Below are positions 1 to 8,854 of a stretch of DNA of 64,000 nucleotides, in pieces. The stretch is from Hyaloperonospora brassicae (taxonomy: Eukaryota; Oomycota; Peronosporomycetes; Peronosporales; Peronosporaceae), in assembly GCA_947650285.1 (NCBI GenBank), contig CANTFL010001005.1, positions 83,523-147,522 of the forward strand, read 5' to 3'. Every line of letters begins with the position of its first letter. Positions within the stretch are counted from its first letter, which is position 1. Below the pieces are notes generated by a model. That model had not been told where the DNA came from, did not search any database, and saw nothing but the letters and a program-made list of their open reading frames with translations. The translations under genes and the position numbers were made by a program.

Positions 1-1
1 T

Positions 2-598
2 TCGGACATTGTGGCTGTGATCGACAAGGACACGTTCATCCGTCCTACGTACGCGGGCAATGCCATTGCTCAGATCAAGAGCAACGACGCCTTGAAGCTC
101 ATGACCGTGCGGCCAACGGGCTTTGAACAAGCAGCAAGTGAAGGGGGCAACGCGTCGGTGAATCCGTGTATGGAAGTGCCGACAGTCGGCAAGACGCGCT
201 TTGTCTCGGAGGAAGTGAACAAGTCGGAACGCCCGGACCTGGCCTCGGCTCGTGTGATTGTCTCGGGTGGCCGCGGCCTCAAGAACGGCGAGAACTTTGA
301 GCTGCTGTACAAGCTAGCGGACAAACTGGGCGGTGCCGTAGGTGCGTCCCGCGCGGCTGTGGATGCCGGTTTTGTGCCCAACGAGTTGCAAGTCGGCCAG
401 ACCGGCAAAGTCGTGGCTCCGGACCTGTACGTGGCTGCTGGTATCTCGGGTGCCATTCAGCACTTGGCTGGTATGAAGGACAGCAAGACCATTGTGGCCA
501 TCAACAAGGACGAGGAAGCTCCGATCTTCCAAGTGGCAGACTATGGTCTCGTGGACGATCTCTTCAAGGCCGTACCTGAGCTCACGGAGAAGATTTAA
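2..598 (+). CDS. ETFA: Electron transfer flavoprotein alpha subunit, C-terminal part (5' end outside window)
   Basis: ETF-alpha is the FAD-binding subunit of the mitochondrial matrix heterodimer that carries electrons from acyl-CoA and amino-acid dehydrogenases to ETF-ubiquinone oxidoreductase. The frame is open from base 2 and ends at TAA 596-598, giving about 198 residues, roughly the C-terminal 60% of the usual protein of about 330 residues. The FAD domain is obvious: [13 protein letters not shown], then [40 protein letters not shown] and [19 protein letters not shown], which align almost without gaps to human ETFA from memory. The GTG at 11 is only an internal Val codon; the true start and mitochondrial presequence lie to the left. 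No intron is seen in the visible part. The identification is certain; the gene is truncated only by the window edge. Confidence 0.96.
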   Translation, partial: SDIVAVIDKDTFIRPTYAGNAIAQIKSNDALKLMTVRPTGFEQAASEGGNASVNPCMEVPTVGKTRFVSEEVNKSERPDLASARVIVSGGRGLKNGENFELLYKLADKLGGAVGASRAAVDAGFVPNELQVGQTGKVVAPDLYVAAGISGAIQHLAGMKDSKTIVAINKDEEAPIFQVADYGLVDDLFKAVPELTEKI

Positions 599-953
599 GC
601 ACAAGGAGAGGCAAAGAGGAAGAGGAAGAGACTCGACAGTCAAAGATGCCTGATTGGTGTGCATGCTTACAAGATGATGGTGAGGTCGAGTGATCGTTGG
701 CAATAGGACCTCAACAATACAACCGCACGACCCATTTGGATGTGGATGGTATGTTATTCCCTCCACAATCTCAGGAACCTCTCACTAGTAATGGCGATGC
801 ACGTCAGCCAATCAGAACGGTCAGCGACGAAGAGCTACGGAACAGCTCCACGCGTCTGCTTTGTATCGCCCGTTCTCTTACAATTATAAGCGAGAAAAGG
901 ACATATCCTCTAGAGTCAATCTACACGACCAGTGCAGTCAACGAACGTCCGTC
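599..953 (+). promoter_or_regulatory. Intergenic: ETFA 3' end and DAD1 promoter, with CCAAT box
   Basis: This gap holds the ETFA 3' untranslated region and the DAD1 upstream region. A CCAAT pentamer lies at 808-812, 142 bp before the DAD1 ATG, within CAGCCAATCAG. No open frame of note is present. Assigning promoter function is inference from position and motif only. Confidence 0.4.
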
Positions 954-1550
954 ATGGCAAAGACCTCAATGACGAAATCCAGTGCCGGCGTCGGTTCCAT
1001 CGTCAGCGACTTTTGCGCCACGTACGACAAGACAACGCCCAAGAAACTCAAGCTCATTGACGGCTTTCTTGCCTACGTCCTGGCAACGGGTGTACTGCAG
1101 TTTCTCTACTGCGTATTGGTGGGCACGTTCCCGTTCAACTCGTTCCTCGCGGGCTTCGTATGCACTGTCGGCGTCTTTGTGCTCGCCGGTGCGTGCTGTT
1201 AGTTTCTCGTCGTTCCCTCTTGTTAACTATACTGCCACGACGGACACGCACACGCTACGTGCGCTGTGGCAGACGGGTTCTTGTTTCCGTACCGGTTGAA
1301 ACGTTTTTACTCACGCAAATTGTTGCTTTTTCTTTTTTCGTTTTCGATGTCGTTGTTTGCCATTATGGTGTTTCTGTATGCTCTTTTCGTGCATGTGTTG
1401 ATTTGTCATACGTGACACTATACAGTGTCGCTGCGTATGCAGATCAACCCGACCAACAACTTCCAAGACCGCACGGAGCAACGCGCGTATGCCGACTACC
1501 TCTTTTGCAACCTCATCCTGTTCCTCGTCGTGTTTAACTTTATGGGTTAA
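954..1550 (+). CDS. DAD1: DAD1 / OST2, oligosaccharyltransferase subunit (2 exons)
   Basis: DAD1 is a small membrane subunit of the ER oligosaccharyltransferase that transfers Glc3Man9GlcNAc2 to nascent proteins. Exon 1 is 954-1188 and exon 2 is 1426-1550; the 237-bp intron begins GTGCGT and ends TACAG, and the join is in phase 1 to give ...[16 protein letters not shown]. The product is 119 residues (family usually 110-120). Family signatures are the central hydrophobic stretch starting [16 protein letters not shown], the motif SLRMQINP, the sequence [11 protein letters not shown], and the C-terminus [10 protein letters not shown] ending in Gly as in other DAD1 proteins. ATG 954 sits in GTCATGG, a good Kozak context. 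Together with ALG14 at 36.6 kb the window carries two N-glycosylation genes, not adjacent. Identification and splice sites are secure. Confidence 0.95.
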
Positions 1551-1858
1551 CAACGGATCGTGACCACGGGACAGCAAGCAGAGCCTTTTGCTATAGTTGT
1601 TCGAACGAGCAAGGCACAAGGGTTCGAGTGCACAAAGTGGATGGCAAAGAGAGCTCTAGTGTACGCACACACACAGCAGAGGTCTTTGTCTACTAGTGTT
1701 GCATGTCCCTCGTTCCTCCCATGGTAATAACACAGTAACGCGACGTGTTGACGACAAGATATCGAGTGCTTTGTTTTGCTTTCGTGTTGTCCGTTGCAGA
1801 TCGATACGTGTTTCCAGGACATTGAAGTCTTTCCAGCACGAAGCTCTTCGACACTGAT
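1551..1858. other. Intergenic space between two convergent genes
   Basis: The space lies between the ends of DAD1 (plus) and the paralogue A gene (minus). Only short unsupported frames are present. It is expected to hold both 3' untranslated regions. Confidence 0.5.
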
Positions 1859-3790
1859 CTATGCCGCGTGTTTGCACCGTTTACGCGGAGGTTCGCCAAA
1901 CGGGCTGCAGGTCAGCATGTTGAACGGCACAGCTACTTGCAATGGCTGCCGGAGCGGTTCCTTGGGCGCCGTGAACCACGTCTCGCTGCAAAACGAGAAA
2001 ATGTGCGCCCAGACTGCTCCCGGGAGTATGTTCCGTCGCGCAGATGTCAACAGAGTTGTCCACACGGCGCGCCGGAATCGCGGCGGATACCGGGAATGAC
2101 TTGAAGTGCTCCACCGTCGAGTCGAGTGCAGCACAATGAGTCCAAAGGTGCCGTGTTCACTGGAAGCCGAAGCCAACTCGGCCTCGGCATTGACCCACGT
2201 GCCCTGGACCAAGACGCCGTTGCAGCTCATGGCTGCCGTGTACGTGTACAAACCCACTTCGCCCTTGACGACGTACTGCTGGTCGTACACGATATGTGTC
2301 GGGTCCCAATGCCCCGAGATGGGGCTCAGTTGCTGGAACACGCGCTCGGTGCATTGACCGAGCAGTTTGCCATCTGGACACAGCTTCAGCTTCAGATCAA
2401 AGGCATATTCGTAGCCATCGGCGTCGATCGCACGTCCAGACAGCTCGTACTCGCCTGACGTGAATGTTTGGATCGCATTGTCGTCGTCACAGAGATCAAT
2501 GGCCAAGTCGCTGCTGCTGCCGACGCTGTACTTCAGGAGGTGTACCTGCTCGTGAGGACAATCTGATGGCCGCGTACGCGCCTCTTCGCTCTTCTCCCAC
2601 TTGACTGCGATCGGTAAGAGGTCCACGCGCACCAATTCGAGCTCAAACGTGCCGCGCCCGCCCTGGTACCCGTCCACATGACCCTTGTCGACATTGTGCC
2701 ATCGACCCGTGAGCGTCGCCCGGGGCTTCATCGCGATCGCCCCCGAGTAGCGGAAATGGCCCACAGCTTCCCGCACGCGGTACTCGAGCACGTACGCAAT
2801 GCGGTTCGCCTTCCAGCGTCCAGTCAATCGACACACTTGTGGCTGCGCGACTTCACACGACGTGCCGTGCACTGTACCGTCCGCTTGCAAGTACAGCGTA
2901 ACGAGGCAGTTGTCTTTTGCACGGGTCGTCCCAAGGGCACCGTAGCGACTTCGCCGGCCGTTCCTCGTTCCCGGGACCGCTGCCACCGGCCCAAACGTTG
3001 TGGTGAACCCCTTGAACTCGTACTTGCCCGGCCGCAGCGGCATTTCCCTCCTCTCTGGTCCATTGTCCACTGGTAGCACTGCTGCGGCTACTGCTGCTGC
3101 TTGACGTGGGCACTGCACGGGCACGAGCTGAAACGTTTCTGCCGTGCAAAACTCGGGCAACGCCATTGACGACGACGCTGCAGTCCTCAGCCCCTGCAAC
3201 GCCATTGACGACGACGCTGCAGTCCTCAGCCCCTGCAACGCCGTACACGACAGTAGCGATCCTCGACTTGATGCTGTCTTCACTTGAGGCAACTGCTGGT
3301 GCACGTCGCGTTGCCAACGGCTATGGCGCCGAAGCTGCCACGTGCCGATAGCCGGTGCGTCCGACGCAAAGGGCACGTGCAGGTGGCACGTTCGGGCGCA
3401 CGGGTCGGCAACTTGCGGTCGTCCAGTGGTCACCACGTGCACGAGACAGCAATAGTAGCGATCCTCAGCTGCGCTTGCGTTCCCGTTGGGCTTCACGGTG
3501 GACGCGTCCAGTGTCTCGTCTGTCCGCCTGAGGTGGGCAGTGCCCATCACGTCGGCCACGACGCGTCCCCTTTCTCTTCGTCGGCCGCCGTCTACAAGTC
3601 GCACGGGACTACTGTCGACACGGTCTGTTTCGAGGAAGGGAACGGCTTCGGCAGCAAACACAGTGCCACGCACGAGTCCGTCGGCTGAAATGGTCAGCAA
3701 TAGGCGACGGGGTGGGCCAGAGACGGACGGGCACTGGCCCGAGAAGTTGCCGTCGAGAAGGCGGTCGAGACGCAGTGGGACAGCGCACAT
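1859..3790 (-). CDS. Uncharacterised beta-rich repeat protein, paralogue A (643 aa)
   Basis: I do not recognise this family. The single open frame gives 643 residues. At least two copies of a module of about 120 residues can be seen, near residues 250-390 and 443-565: it starts with a G-x-Y-x-(F/L)-x-G strand (GKYEFKG; GEYELSG), then L-x-L-x-x-(D/P)DG-(T/K)-x-x-G(T/Q), then LTGRW or ISGHW, a Y-rich strand, and (T/V)GRWHN or QGTWVN. The spacing looks like antiparallel beta strands. The C-terminus (about 568-605) has a helical segment SRYPPRFRRAVW followed by LPGAVWAHIFSFCSETWF. The neighbouring minus-strand gene at 4127-5356 shares the N-terminus, the module and this C-terminal segment, so the two are tandem duplicates. 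A 39-bp direct repeat (3157-3234) makes a 13-residue duplication between N-terminal region and module 1. There is no signal peptide. The coding call is strong because the paralogue conserves it; function is unknown. Confidence 0.75.
   Translation of the reverse strand: MCAVPLRLDRLLDGNFSGQCPSVSGPPRRLLLTISADGLVRGTVFAAEAVPFLETDRVDSSPVRLVDGGRRRERGRVVADVMGTAHLRRTDETLDASTVKPNGNASAAEDRYYCCLVHVVTTGRPQVADPCARTCHLHVPFASDAPAIGTWQLRRHSRWQRDVHQQLPQVKTASSRGSLLSCTALQGLRTAASSSMALQGLRTAASSSMALPEFCTAETFQLVPVQCPRQAAAVAAAVLPVDNGPERREMPLRPGKYEFKGFTTTFGPVAAVPGTRNGRRSRYGALGTTRAKDNCLVTLYLQADGTVHGTSCEVAQPQVCRLTGRWKANRIAYVLEYRVREAVGHFRYSGAIAMKPRATLTGRWHNVDKGHVDGYQGGRGTFELELVRVDLLPIAVKWEKSEEARTRPSDCPHEQVHLLKYSVGSSSDLAIDLCDDDNAIQTFTSGEYELSGRAIDADGYEYAFDLKLKLCPDGKLLGQCTERVFQQLSPISGHWDPTHIVYDQQYVVKGEVGLYTYTAAMSCNGVLVQGTWVNAEAELASASSEHGTFGLIVLHSTRRWSTSSHSRYPPRFRRAVWTTLLTSARRNILPGAVWAHIFSFCSETWFTAPKEPLRQPLQVAVPFNMLTCSPFGEPPRKRCKHAA
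3157..3234 (-). repeat. Two perfect 39-bp direct repeats inside paralogue A
   Basis: Bases 3157-3195 and 3196-3234 are identical, and a third copy starts at 3235 but diverges after 8 bases. The unit is 13 codons, so the frame is kept and the protein gains a repeated MALQGLRTAASSS segment. The segment lies in a low-complexity linker. Confidence 0.95.
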
Positions 3791-4126
3791 GGGCGTCGAG
3801 GGAGCGACCGCGGGACGAGACAGTCCGTCGTGTGCTCGCGCCGGTGAAAGTCAAAGTGTGACGTTTGAGGGCAGTGGCGTCTTTTCTTTTTCTTTTTTTC
3901 TGTCTGAGCAAAGCCACACCGGGACATGTCGCTGTTGCGCTGGGACTGTTTCAAGGACGAGCTAGAGAACCGAGCGCTCCTAGGGACGTATGGATGCCAC
4001 TGTATCGACGAGTGGATCAACAAAGAGGCTATAAGCGATCTACAGAGAGAGAGAGACTGGTACATGGCTACATGAGGTGAACCTATACTCGGCTCTCGTT
4101 TTCGTTCTAGGTTCCGTCGAGCTGAG
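3791..4126. other. Spacer between the tandem paralogues
   Basis: These 336 bp separate the stop of paralogue B from the start of paralogue A on the minus strand. The spacer holds a T-rich run near 3890-3900 and a short GA run near 4040. No gene is seen. Confidence 0.5.
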
Positions 4127-5356
4127 TTAGTCCGTTGTGCCGTTGCTGGTGTGCACGTCCATGCGAAACCAGTTGTACCCACAATAGGATGCGACCGCGC
4201 GGACCAACGGATACGGCAGGAGACGAGGATCACGAGACGATGCAAGCAGCAGCAGCTTGACGCACGCTTTGAAAGCTGCTGGGTAGTCGCTGTGGTACGC
4301 CTCGCTCCAGACTCGAACAGCACTTGTGAGTTCGAATGCTAGAAGGCCACACTCGGCTTGACGGGTGGTGGTGTCGAGGTGGGTGAGCAGTACTGGTATC
4401 TTGGCGTTTTGCCATGTGCCGTGGACCCCCGAGCGCGTGGCAGTACCGTAATACACGTACGTGTGCTGATTGCCGTGCATCTCGTACCGCAGCAAGTAGT
4501 TGAGCGTGCGACGCGTCCACGTACCACCCAGTGCACACTCTTGCGCAAACGGTAGCTCGCGAGACGTGCCCGAGACCTTACCATTTGCTTCCAGCGTCAG
4601 TTCCACAGCACACTCATAGACGAACGCGTTCTCTGCAATCGTAATGCCGTACAATCGGTACCGTCCCGGCGTCAATGGGTACATTGCTTGCTCCAGTGGC
4701 TCGAATCGATGACGCACGAGTCGCAACGCAAAGTCCTGCGCCGCTTCTTCGCTATCTTGCATGTTCACAAACTGCCCCGAGATACCATGCTCGATCGAAA
4801 GGTGGGCGCGGCATTGGACGGCCTGCGACAGCCACGTATTGTGCACTCGCCGCTCCCATGTAACAAGCTTGAAGTCCACGACAAAGCCTCGTTGCTGACA
4901 TGTAGCGCCAATTGTTTCTTCAATTGCGTGTCCGTCGTACGCTCGCACCTGAATATCCTCGCGATCTTCTGCACTGTCAGCTTCCATTCGGTCCTGTAGC
5001 TCCTCACGTGGCAACGCCATAGCTTCATTCACAGCGTCTCGATCGTCTTGTACCAATTCCTCATTGCCTCCATCTTGTCGCCTGCCGCGACCATCTTGAT
5101 CATCATCATCATCTTCTACCTTTTCCACCTCTTCTGTCTGTTCTTCTTCTTGTACTATGTGATGATTTATTGTATCACGAGCTCTTGGATTGCGTTTTGC
5201 GCCGGAGTTGTGAGCCGCAGATGCGATTCGTCCACTCTGTACTCGAAGACTGTTATCGCTGTAGATGTAGAAGTCGAAACGACGTTTCGCGCGCAAGAAG
5301 CCTACGGTACCTTCGCACTCAAAGACTTCGACCAGGTCAAGGCGTCTCGTAGCCAT
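4127..5356 (-). CDS. Uncharacterised beta-rich repeat protein, paralogue B (409 aa)
   Basis: This is the tandem paralogue of the gene at 1859-3790. I place the start at the ATG whose first base is 5356 (MATRRLDLVEVF), because from there the N-terminus aligns with MCAVPLRLDRLL of paralogue A; the frame stays open upstream to 5485. An acidic tract (residues about 68-88, EEEQTEEVEKVEDDDDD) follows. One clear module is at about 226-315: LTPGRYRLYG, then LTLEANGKVSGTS, GGTWTRR, YVYYGTA and HGTWQNA. The C-terminal segment YPAAFKACVKLLLL...LPYPLVRAVASYCGYNWF matches that of paralogue A. No enzyme motif or signal peptide is visible. Paralogue A has one more module and a longer linker. The function is unknown; a small beta-barrel or jelly-roll ligand-binding fold is a guess. 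Confidence 0.7.
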   Translation of the reverse strand: MATRRLDLVEVFECEGTVGFLRAKRRFDFYIYSDNSLRVQSGRIASAAHNSGAKRNPRARDTINHHIVQEEEQTEEVEKVEDDDDDQDGRGRRQDGGNEELVQDDRDAVNEAMALPREELQDRMEADSAEDREDIQVRAYDGHAIEETIGATCQQRGFVVDFKLVTWERRVHNTWLSQAVQCRAHLSIEHGISGQFVNMQDSEEAAQDFALRLVRHRFEPLEQAMYPLTPGRYRLYGITIAENAFVYECAVELTLEANGKVSGTSRELPFAQECALGGTWTRRTLNYLLRYEMHGNQHTYVYYGTATRSGVHGTWQNAKIPVLLTHLDTTTRQAECGLLAFELTSAVRVWSEAYHSDYPAAFKACVKLLLLASSRDPRLLPYPLVRAVASYCGYNWFRMDVHTSNGTTD

Positions 5357-5948
5357 GGACGCGTCTGCTGGGGTCGATGGCGGCCGCTCATTGGACGAAA
5401 GTCGTGAGCTTTGCAAGCGACTTGCACATTGTGTGGAGCACTTCCGATACAAGATGGGTACACTGGAGATGACGAGCAGGGCCATAAGTGCCTGACCAAG
5501 CGACGGACGCGTCTTGATATTGTCCCACGTCAGGCGTTCTTTCGTGCTGCAAAGCGTGAATCTCTATTCCGACATACGGCAAGACAGTTGGTACCAGCTG
5601 TGGATGCACTTCAAGCTCTCTCAATCGCTGACGACCACAAAGAGCTTGACAAGACAACAGCACGTGCTCGAAACGCCAGCGTGAGTAGGACCACGTGCTG
5701 TTACAGCACCCAGCAACGACTCTTCGTCTCCACAAACTACATACAAGTCGACTTGGAAACGACCGACAGCGTCACAATCAGGTGGCGGACGATTGCAGCT
5801 GGTCCTGCAAGCAATGAAGACGCTTCTGTTGGACACAGCTCGTAGCTACCGTCATGCCACGATCGCGACCGTGTCAAAATACGAGCCGTGTGGTCGATGG
5901 AGAACAATGTACGCACATGCAAGCAAACGTACGTACGAAAGTATATAA
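5355..5948 (+). CDS. Possible intron-containing gene divergent from paralogue B (exons unresolved)
   Basis: The ATG at 5355 overlaps the start codon of paralogue B on the other strand (the bases CATG). Its frame reads SRELCKRLAHCVEHFRYKMG and meets a TGA at 5493; the same frame is open again to TAA 5946-5948, with a second TGA at 5682 that lies inside a consensus donor GTGAGT (5681). One consistent model removes 5681-5798 (GTGAGT...TGCAG), joining a frame containing FFRAAKRESLFRHTARQLVP and KELDKTTARARNAS to a C-terminal part with LVLQAMKTLLLDTARSYRHA. The first intron is not resolved. The amino-acid composition looks coding, but I recognise no family. It could instead be only the 5' region of paralogue B. 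Confidence 0.3.
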
Positions 5949-6028
5949 CCAGCTTCTTCCCTGCCTCGCCCTCTCCCTTCTTCCTCCCTCCCTGCACCGC
6001 TCTCGCCTTTTCCTATCCCTCGTCTTCT

Positions 6029-6439
6029 CTATTCAATGATAAGCTCATCGATGCTCCAGTCCTCGAACGAATTGTCGGGCAGATAGCGCCGAATGATGAT
6101 GGGAATCTTGCGTTCCCGCAGCTCTTTCATAGCGATCTTGAGCGGGTCCGTCTCGCCTTCAATGTCCACCATCACTGGTGCGTTCATCGAGATCTGCAAC
6201 GCGCGTGTGCCTAATACACGCGCGCGTTCGTACTTTGTCATGTACCGCGTCGTGATCCGATTGGCGTTTGGCTGTTTGTGCGACTCGTCGAGCACTTGGA
6301 GCTTATTGTCTTCATTGCCCGTCTCGTCTGCGCCATCGAACAGGTCTTCCGCTGGCACTTCGTCGTCCATCTCGTCTTCCGGGACCTCGTCGTCGTCCAT
6401 ATCGCGATGGCCGCCGTCGTCGTAGTCCATGTCGTCCAT
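6029..6439 (-). CDS. RPB6: RNA polymerases I, II and III shared subunit RPB6 (omega homologue)
   Basis: RPB6 is shared by the three nuclear RNA polymerases and helps hold the clamp and the largest subunit; it is the eukaryotic counterpart of bacterial omega. The 136-residue product has the usual plan: an acidic N-terminal tail (residues 1-50, rich in Asp and Glu) and a conserved core from about 58: [60 protein letters not shown] and a C-terminus ending WSIDELIIE. The length matches the family (about 125-155). There is no intron. The start lies 192 bp from the RBM42 start on the other strand, so the two probably share a promoter. Confidence 0.97.
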   Translation of the reverse strand: MDDMDYDDGGHRDMDDDEVPEDEMDDEVPAEDLFDGADETGNEDNKLQVLDESHKQPNANRITTRYMTKYERARVLGTRALQISMNAPVMVDIEGETDPLKIAMKELRERKIPIIIRRYLPDNSFEDWSIDELIIE

Positions 6440-6631
6440 CGCTCCCGAGCAGCTCTCGTTGATCTATCTGTCTGCCTTCCACCCAATGGACACAGTCGCC
6501 ACGAGCATTTCTAGCCAATGCGATGACAGCGTCGGGTCTGTAGTTTCATCCAATCACGAACTCGATGAGCGACGCGAGTTTTGTCCAGTGAAAAGTGCAC
6601 AAAGACGACACACACAGACACACGGACGGCC
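6440..6631. promoter_or_regulatory. Divergent promoter of RPB6 and RBM42 with three CCAAT boxes
   Basis: The 192 bp between two divergent start codons contain CCAAT at 6483-6487, 6515-6519 and 6550-6554, all reading on the plus strand and 32 and 35 bp apart. The binding factor (NF-Y type) is inferred from the motif. Confidence 0.55.
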
Positions 6632-7633
6632 ATGACCGACCTGGACGATGAGTTTGCCCGCTTTGAAGCCGAGATCCAGTCGCTCGAGCAGCAGACAACG
6701 AGCGAACACACACGTGAACTGGTCGAAGAGACGGAACAGAATGCTCAGGAGATTTCTGGTGCGAAAGGAACGACGCAAGCGGACGCAATGGCTACTCCAG
6801 GGGCAAAAAAGCACAAGGTCATGGCTACATCCACGATCTACATGGCTCCACCTCGTCCGGTACCTGTGAAAAAGACGCAGAACGTCGAAGAGATTGCTGA
6901 AGACAGTACAGAAGTACTGGATGGACGTCCGAGGATGCTCAACACACTAGAAGATGTGGCAGCCCATCGAGGAGCACTGAGTGGCTTCCCAGCTGGCACA
7001 ACGGGTGAACATGCTGCGGTTGTAGCCTCGAAAAGCTCCAGTACCGGGTCTATGACCGAGTACAGATCGCTGCAGCCTCGTGTGGACATGGACACGGGCA
7101 ATGTGCTGTCCATAGAAGAGCAAGAGATGATGAATCGACAGCAGAGTGTGTACGAGTACGATCCGAAGAGAACTGCAGCAAGTATTGCTGCTGTGCAACC
7201 AAAGAAGGAGGGAGAAGCACGTGGGCCACCGACTGGAGTGAAGACGCAGAAACGTCATGTGCGTCTTGCTGGTGGTAAGGTGTGGGAAGACCAGACGCTT
7301 GAGGACTGGCCGGACAATGACTTTCGTCTCTTTTGTGGCGATCTCGGGAACGAAGTAAGTGACGAGCTCCTTGCCCACAGTTTTTCAAAGTACGCCTCGT
7401 TTCAACGGGCACGTGTAGTGCGAGATAAGTTGACGCACAAGTCGCGCGGGTATGGCTTTGTGAGTTTCGCAGACCCGTTCGACTGTGCCAAGGCTTTGCG
7501 TGAAATGAACGGCAAATATATCGGCAACCGGCCTGTCAAGTTGAGCAAGAGCAAGTGGCAAGAGCGCAATATTGACGTTGCCAAGAAGAAAATGCGCAAG
7601 CGCAAGCGTGACAAGCACCACCTCTTCAACTGA
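6632..7633 (+). CDS. RBM42: RBM42-like RNA-binding protein, one C-terminal RRM
   Basis: RBM42 is an RRM protein linked in other eukaryotes to mRNA processing and the spliceosome. I start at ATG 6632 (GGCCATGACC, good context; MTDLDDEFARFEAEI) rather than the GTG-initiated frame at 6581. The product has 333 residues. The N-terminal two thirds are mostly low-complexity with a predicted coiled coil at 5-25. The linker VWEDQTLEDWPDNDFRLFCG and the RRM at about 230-307 are typical: RNP2 LFCGDL, RNP1 RGYGFVSF, then NGKYIGNRPVKLSKS. A basic tail KKKMRKRKRDKHH follows, likely nuclear localisation. The tract WEDxxLxxWPxxDFRLFxGDLG is diagnostic for RBM42. No intron is visible. Confidence 0.93.
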   Translation: MTDLDDEFARFEAEIQSLEQQTTSEHTRELVEETEQNAQEISGAKGTTQADAMATPGAKKHKVMATSTIYMAPPRPVPVKKTQNVEEIAEDSTEVLDGRPRMLNTLEDVAAHRGALSGFPAGTTGEHAAVVASKSSSTGSMTEYRSLQPRVDMDTGNVLSIEEQEMMNRQQSVYEYDPKRTAASIAAVQPKKEGEARGPPTGVKTQKRHVRLAGGKVWEDQTLEDWPDNDFRLFCGDLGNEVSDELLAHSFSKYASFQRARVVRDKLTHKSRGYGFVSFADPFDCAKALREMNGKYIGNRPVKLSKSKWQERNIDVAKKKMRKRKRDKHHLFN

Positions 7634-8281
7634 TCTTAGCCAATAGACGCTTGCTAGCTGCACTAGACACGTACTGGGCGGCGTGCCATGGCGACTTACG
7701 AACGAATGTGACACGTCCAGCATGGGTGACTCTCAGCAAAAGCCTGTGCCACAGTGTAGCCGCAAGAAGACGCACGGCTTTCGGCCGCCTGTCTTGGACT
7801 CTTGGTAGCTTGCCACGAGTGTTGTGGAATGTTCGTACCGTAGTTGTTGTTCATCCGTCTTCGCATCACTACAGGATCGTACGTAGGTCAACAGTAACAT
7901 AGCTGCACTCACGATCACTCCGCTATGAGCACGCGAGATGTCCACCATCAACTGTCTAGCCCTACTTCACTTTGCACGTGTCCTCGGGTGGATTGCACAG
8001 AACAACGCCTTGTATCGTTTTAAATGAACGACACAAAATGCAGTCCTCTAATCAATACGCTTACTGCGGATAGACCGCGCAAGCTGCTGTAACGTGGTGC
8101 CCAAATGACCTCTTGAGACTTTGTCGCGTCAAGCAGACTACTGACGCTCGTAAATGTAGCCGTCGTGCATGTAGCCATCAAGCCCAGTGTATCCATCTTG
8201 CAAGATGTACCCATCTCTGCTTTCCCGACATGTATGTGCTCCACATCACTTTACCTTGCCACTTCCAAACGCGTGGTAAAC
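7634..8281. other. Intergenic: RBM42 3' end and LAMTOR4 upstream region
   Basis: I find no supported gene in these 648 bp. Only short frames without coding bias are present. The right part is the LAMTOR4 promoter and 5' leader. Confidence 0.5.
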
Positions 8282-8854
8282 ATGGTGCGTGCTCCCGTCC
8301 AGCGCGGCCTTTTCAAAGCTCTCTGTCTCCATCACTACTGCATCTTTCGCTATACTCTCAACGCACATACATTCATTGCTTTCTCTACTACATGTGATGG
8401 ACTGCTCACTCGTGTGATTGCGCTGTACTTGACACACAGGACGCTGGCGCCTTGCGAACGGTTCCTAATCAGACGGGCACACTGGTGCTCAGCGTCTTGG
8501 GCCAAGTCCTCTCAGCTACGGGCGAACTCTGCGGCACGTCTGGAGAGATCGTAGCAGAGACGATCTACTCGATGCTGCAGGACTCGAGCAGTGTGCTGGA
8601 CACGAGTCAGAAGGAAGAGCTGCAGCGCATGATCAGTACGTCTGTTGATCTGTTTGTTTCATTGTGTTTTTTTGCCGGTGGATCGATACACGCACTGTTT
8701 TATAGGGTGTATCGAACGAGGTTTGCAACGTTTGACTTGTTTGTGCTGACAATTGTGGGTGCATGTGCTAGTCACGTTCCCGACGCACGACTTTGTAGTG
8801 ACGCTGGATGAAGAACAGGTCTATATAGTCAAGCGCAACACGATGGGGGACTAG
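8282..8854 (+). CDS. LAMTOR4: LAMTOR4-like Ragulator subunit (3 exons)
   Basis: LAMTOR4 is a small roadblock-fold subunit of Ragulator, which anchors Rag GTPases and TORC1 signalling to the late endosome or vacuole. The proposed exons are 8282-8284, 8440-8635 and 8772-8854. Introns are GTGCGT...ACACAG (155 bp) and GTACGT...GCTAG (136 bp). The joined frame is 93 residues (human protein 99). Features seen are the N-terminal VPNQTGTLVLSVLGQVLSATG, matching [20 protein letters not shown] of the human protein, a central amphipathic helix, and a C-terminal strand pair FVVTLDEEQVYIVKRN matching LLVTVSGQRVFVVKRQN. Exons 2 and 3 are secure. Exon 1 is inferred: it would contribute only the ATG, as the downstream exon has no suitable Met. 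Another 5' exon remains possible. Confidence 0.82.

Noticed and set aside
5355..5948. Selenoprotein with two in-frame TGA codons
   Set aside because: One TGA lies within a consensus splice donor (GTGAGT), no Sec-family motif such as U-x-x-C is present and I saw no SECIS-like element. Introns are the simpler explanation.
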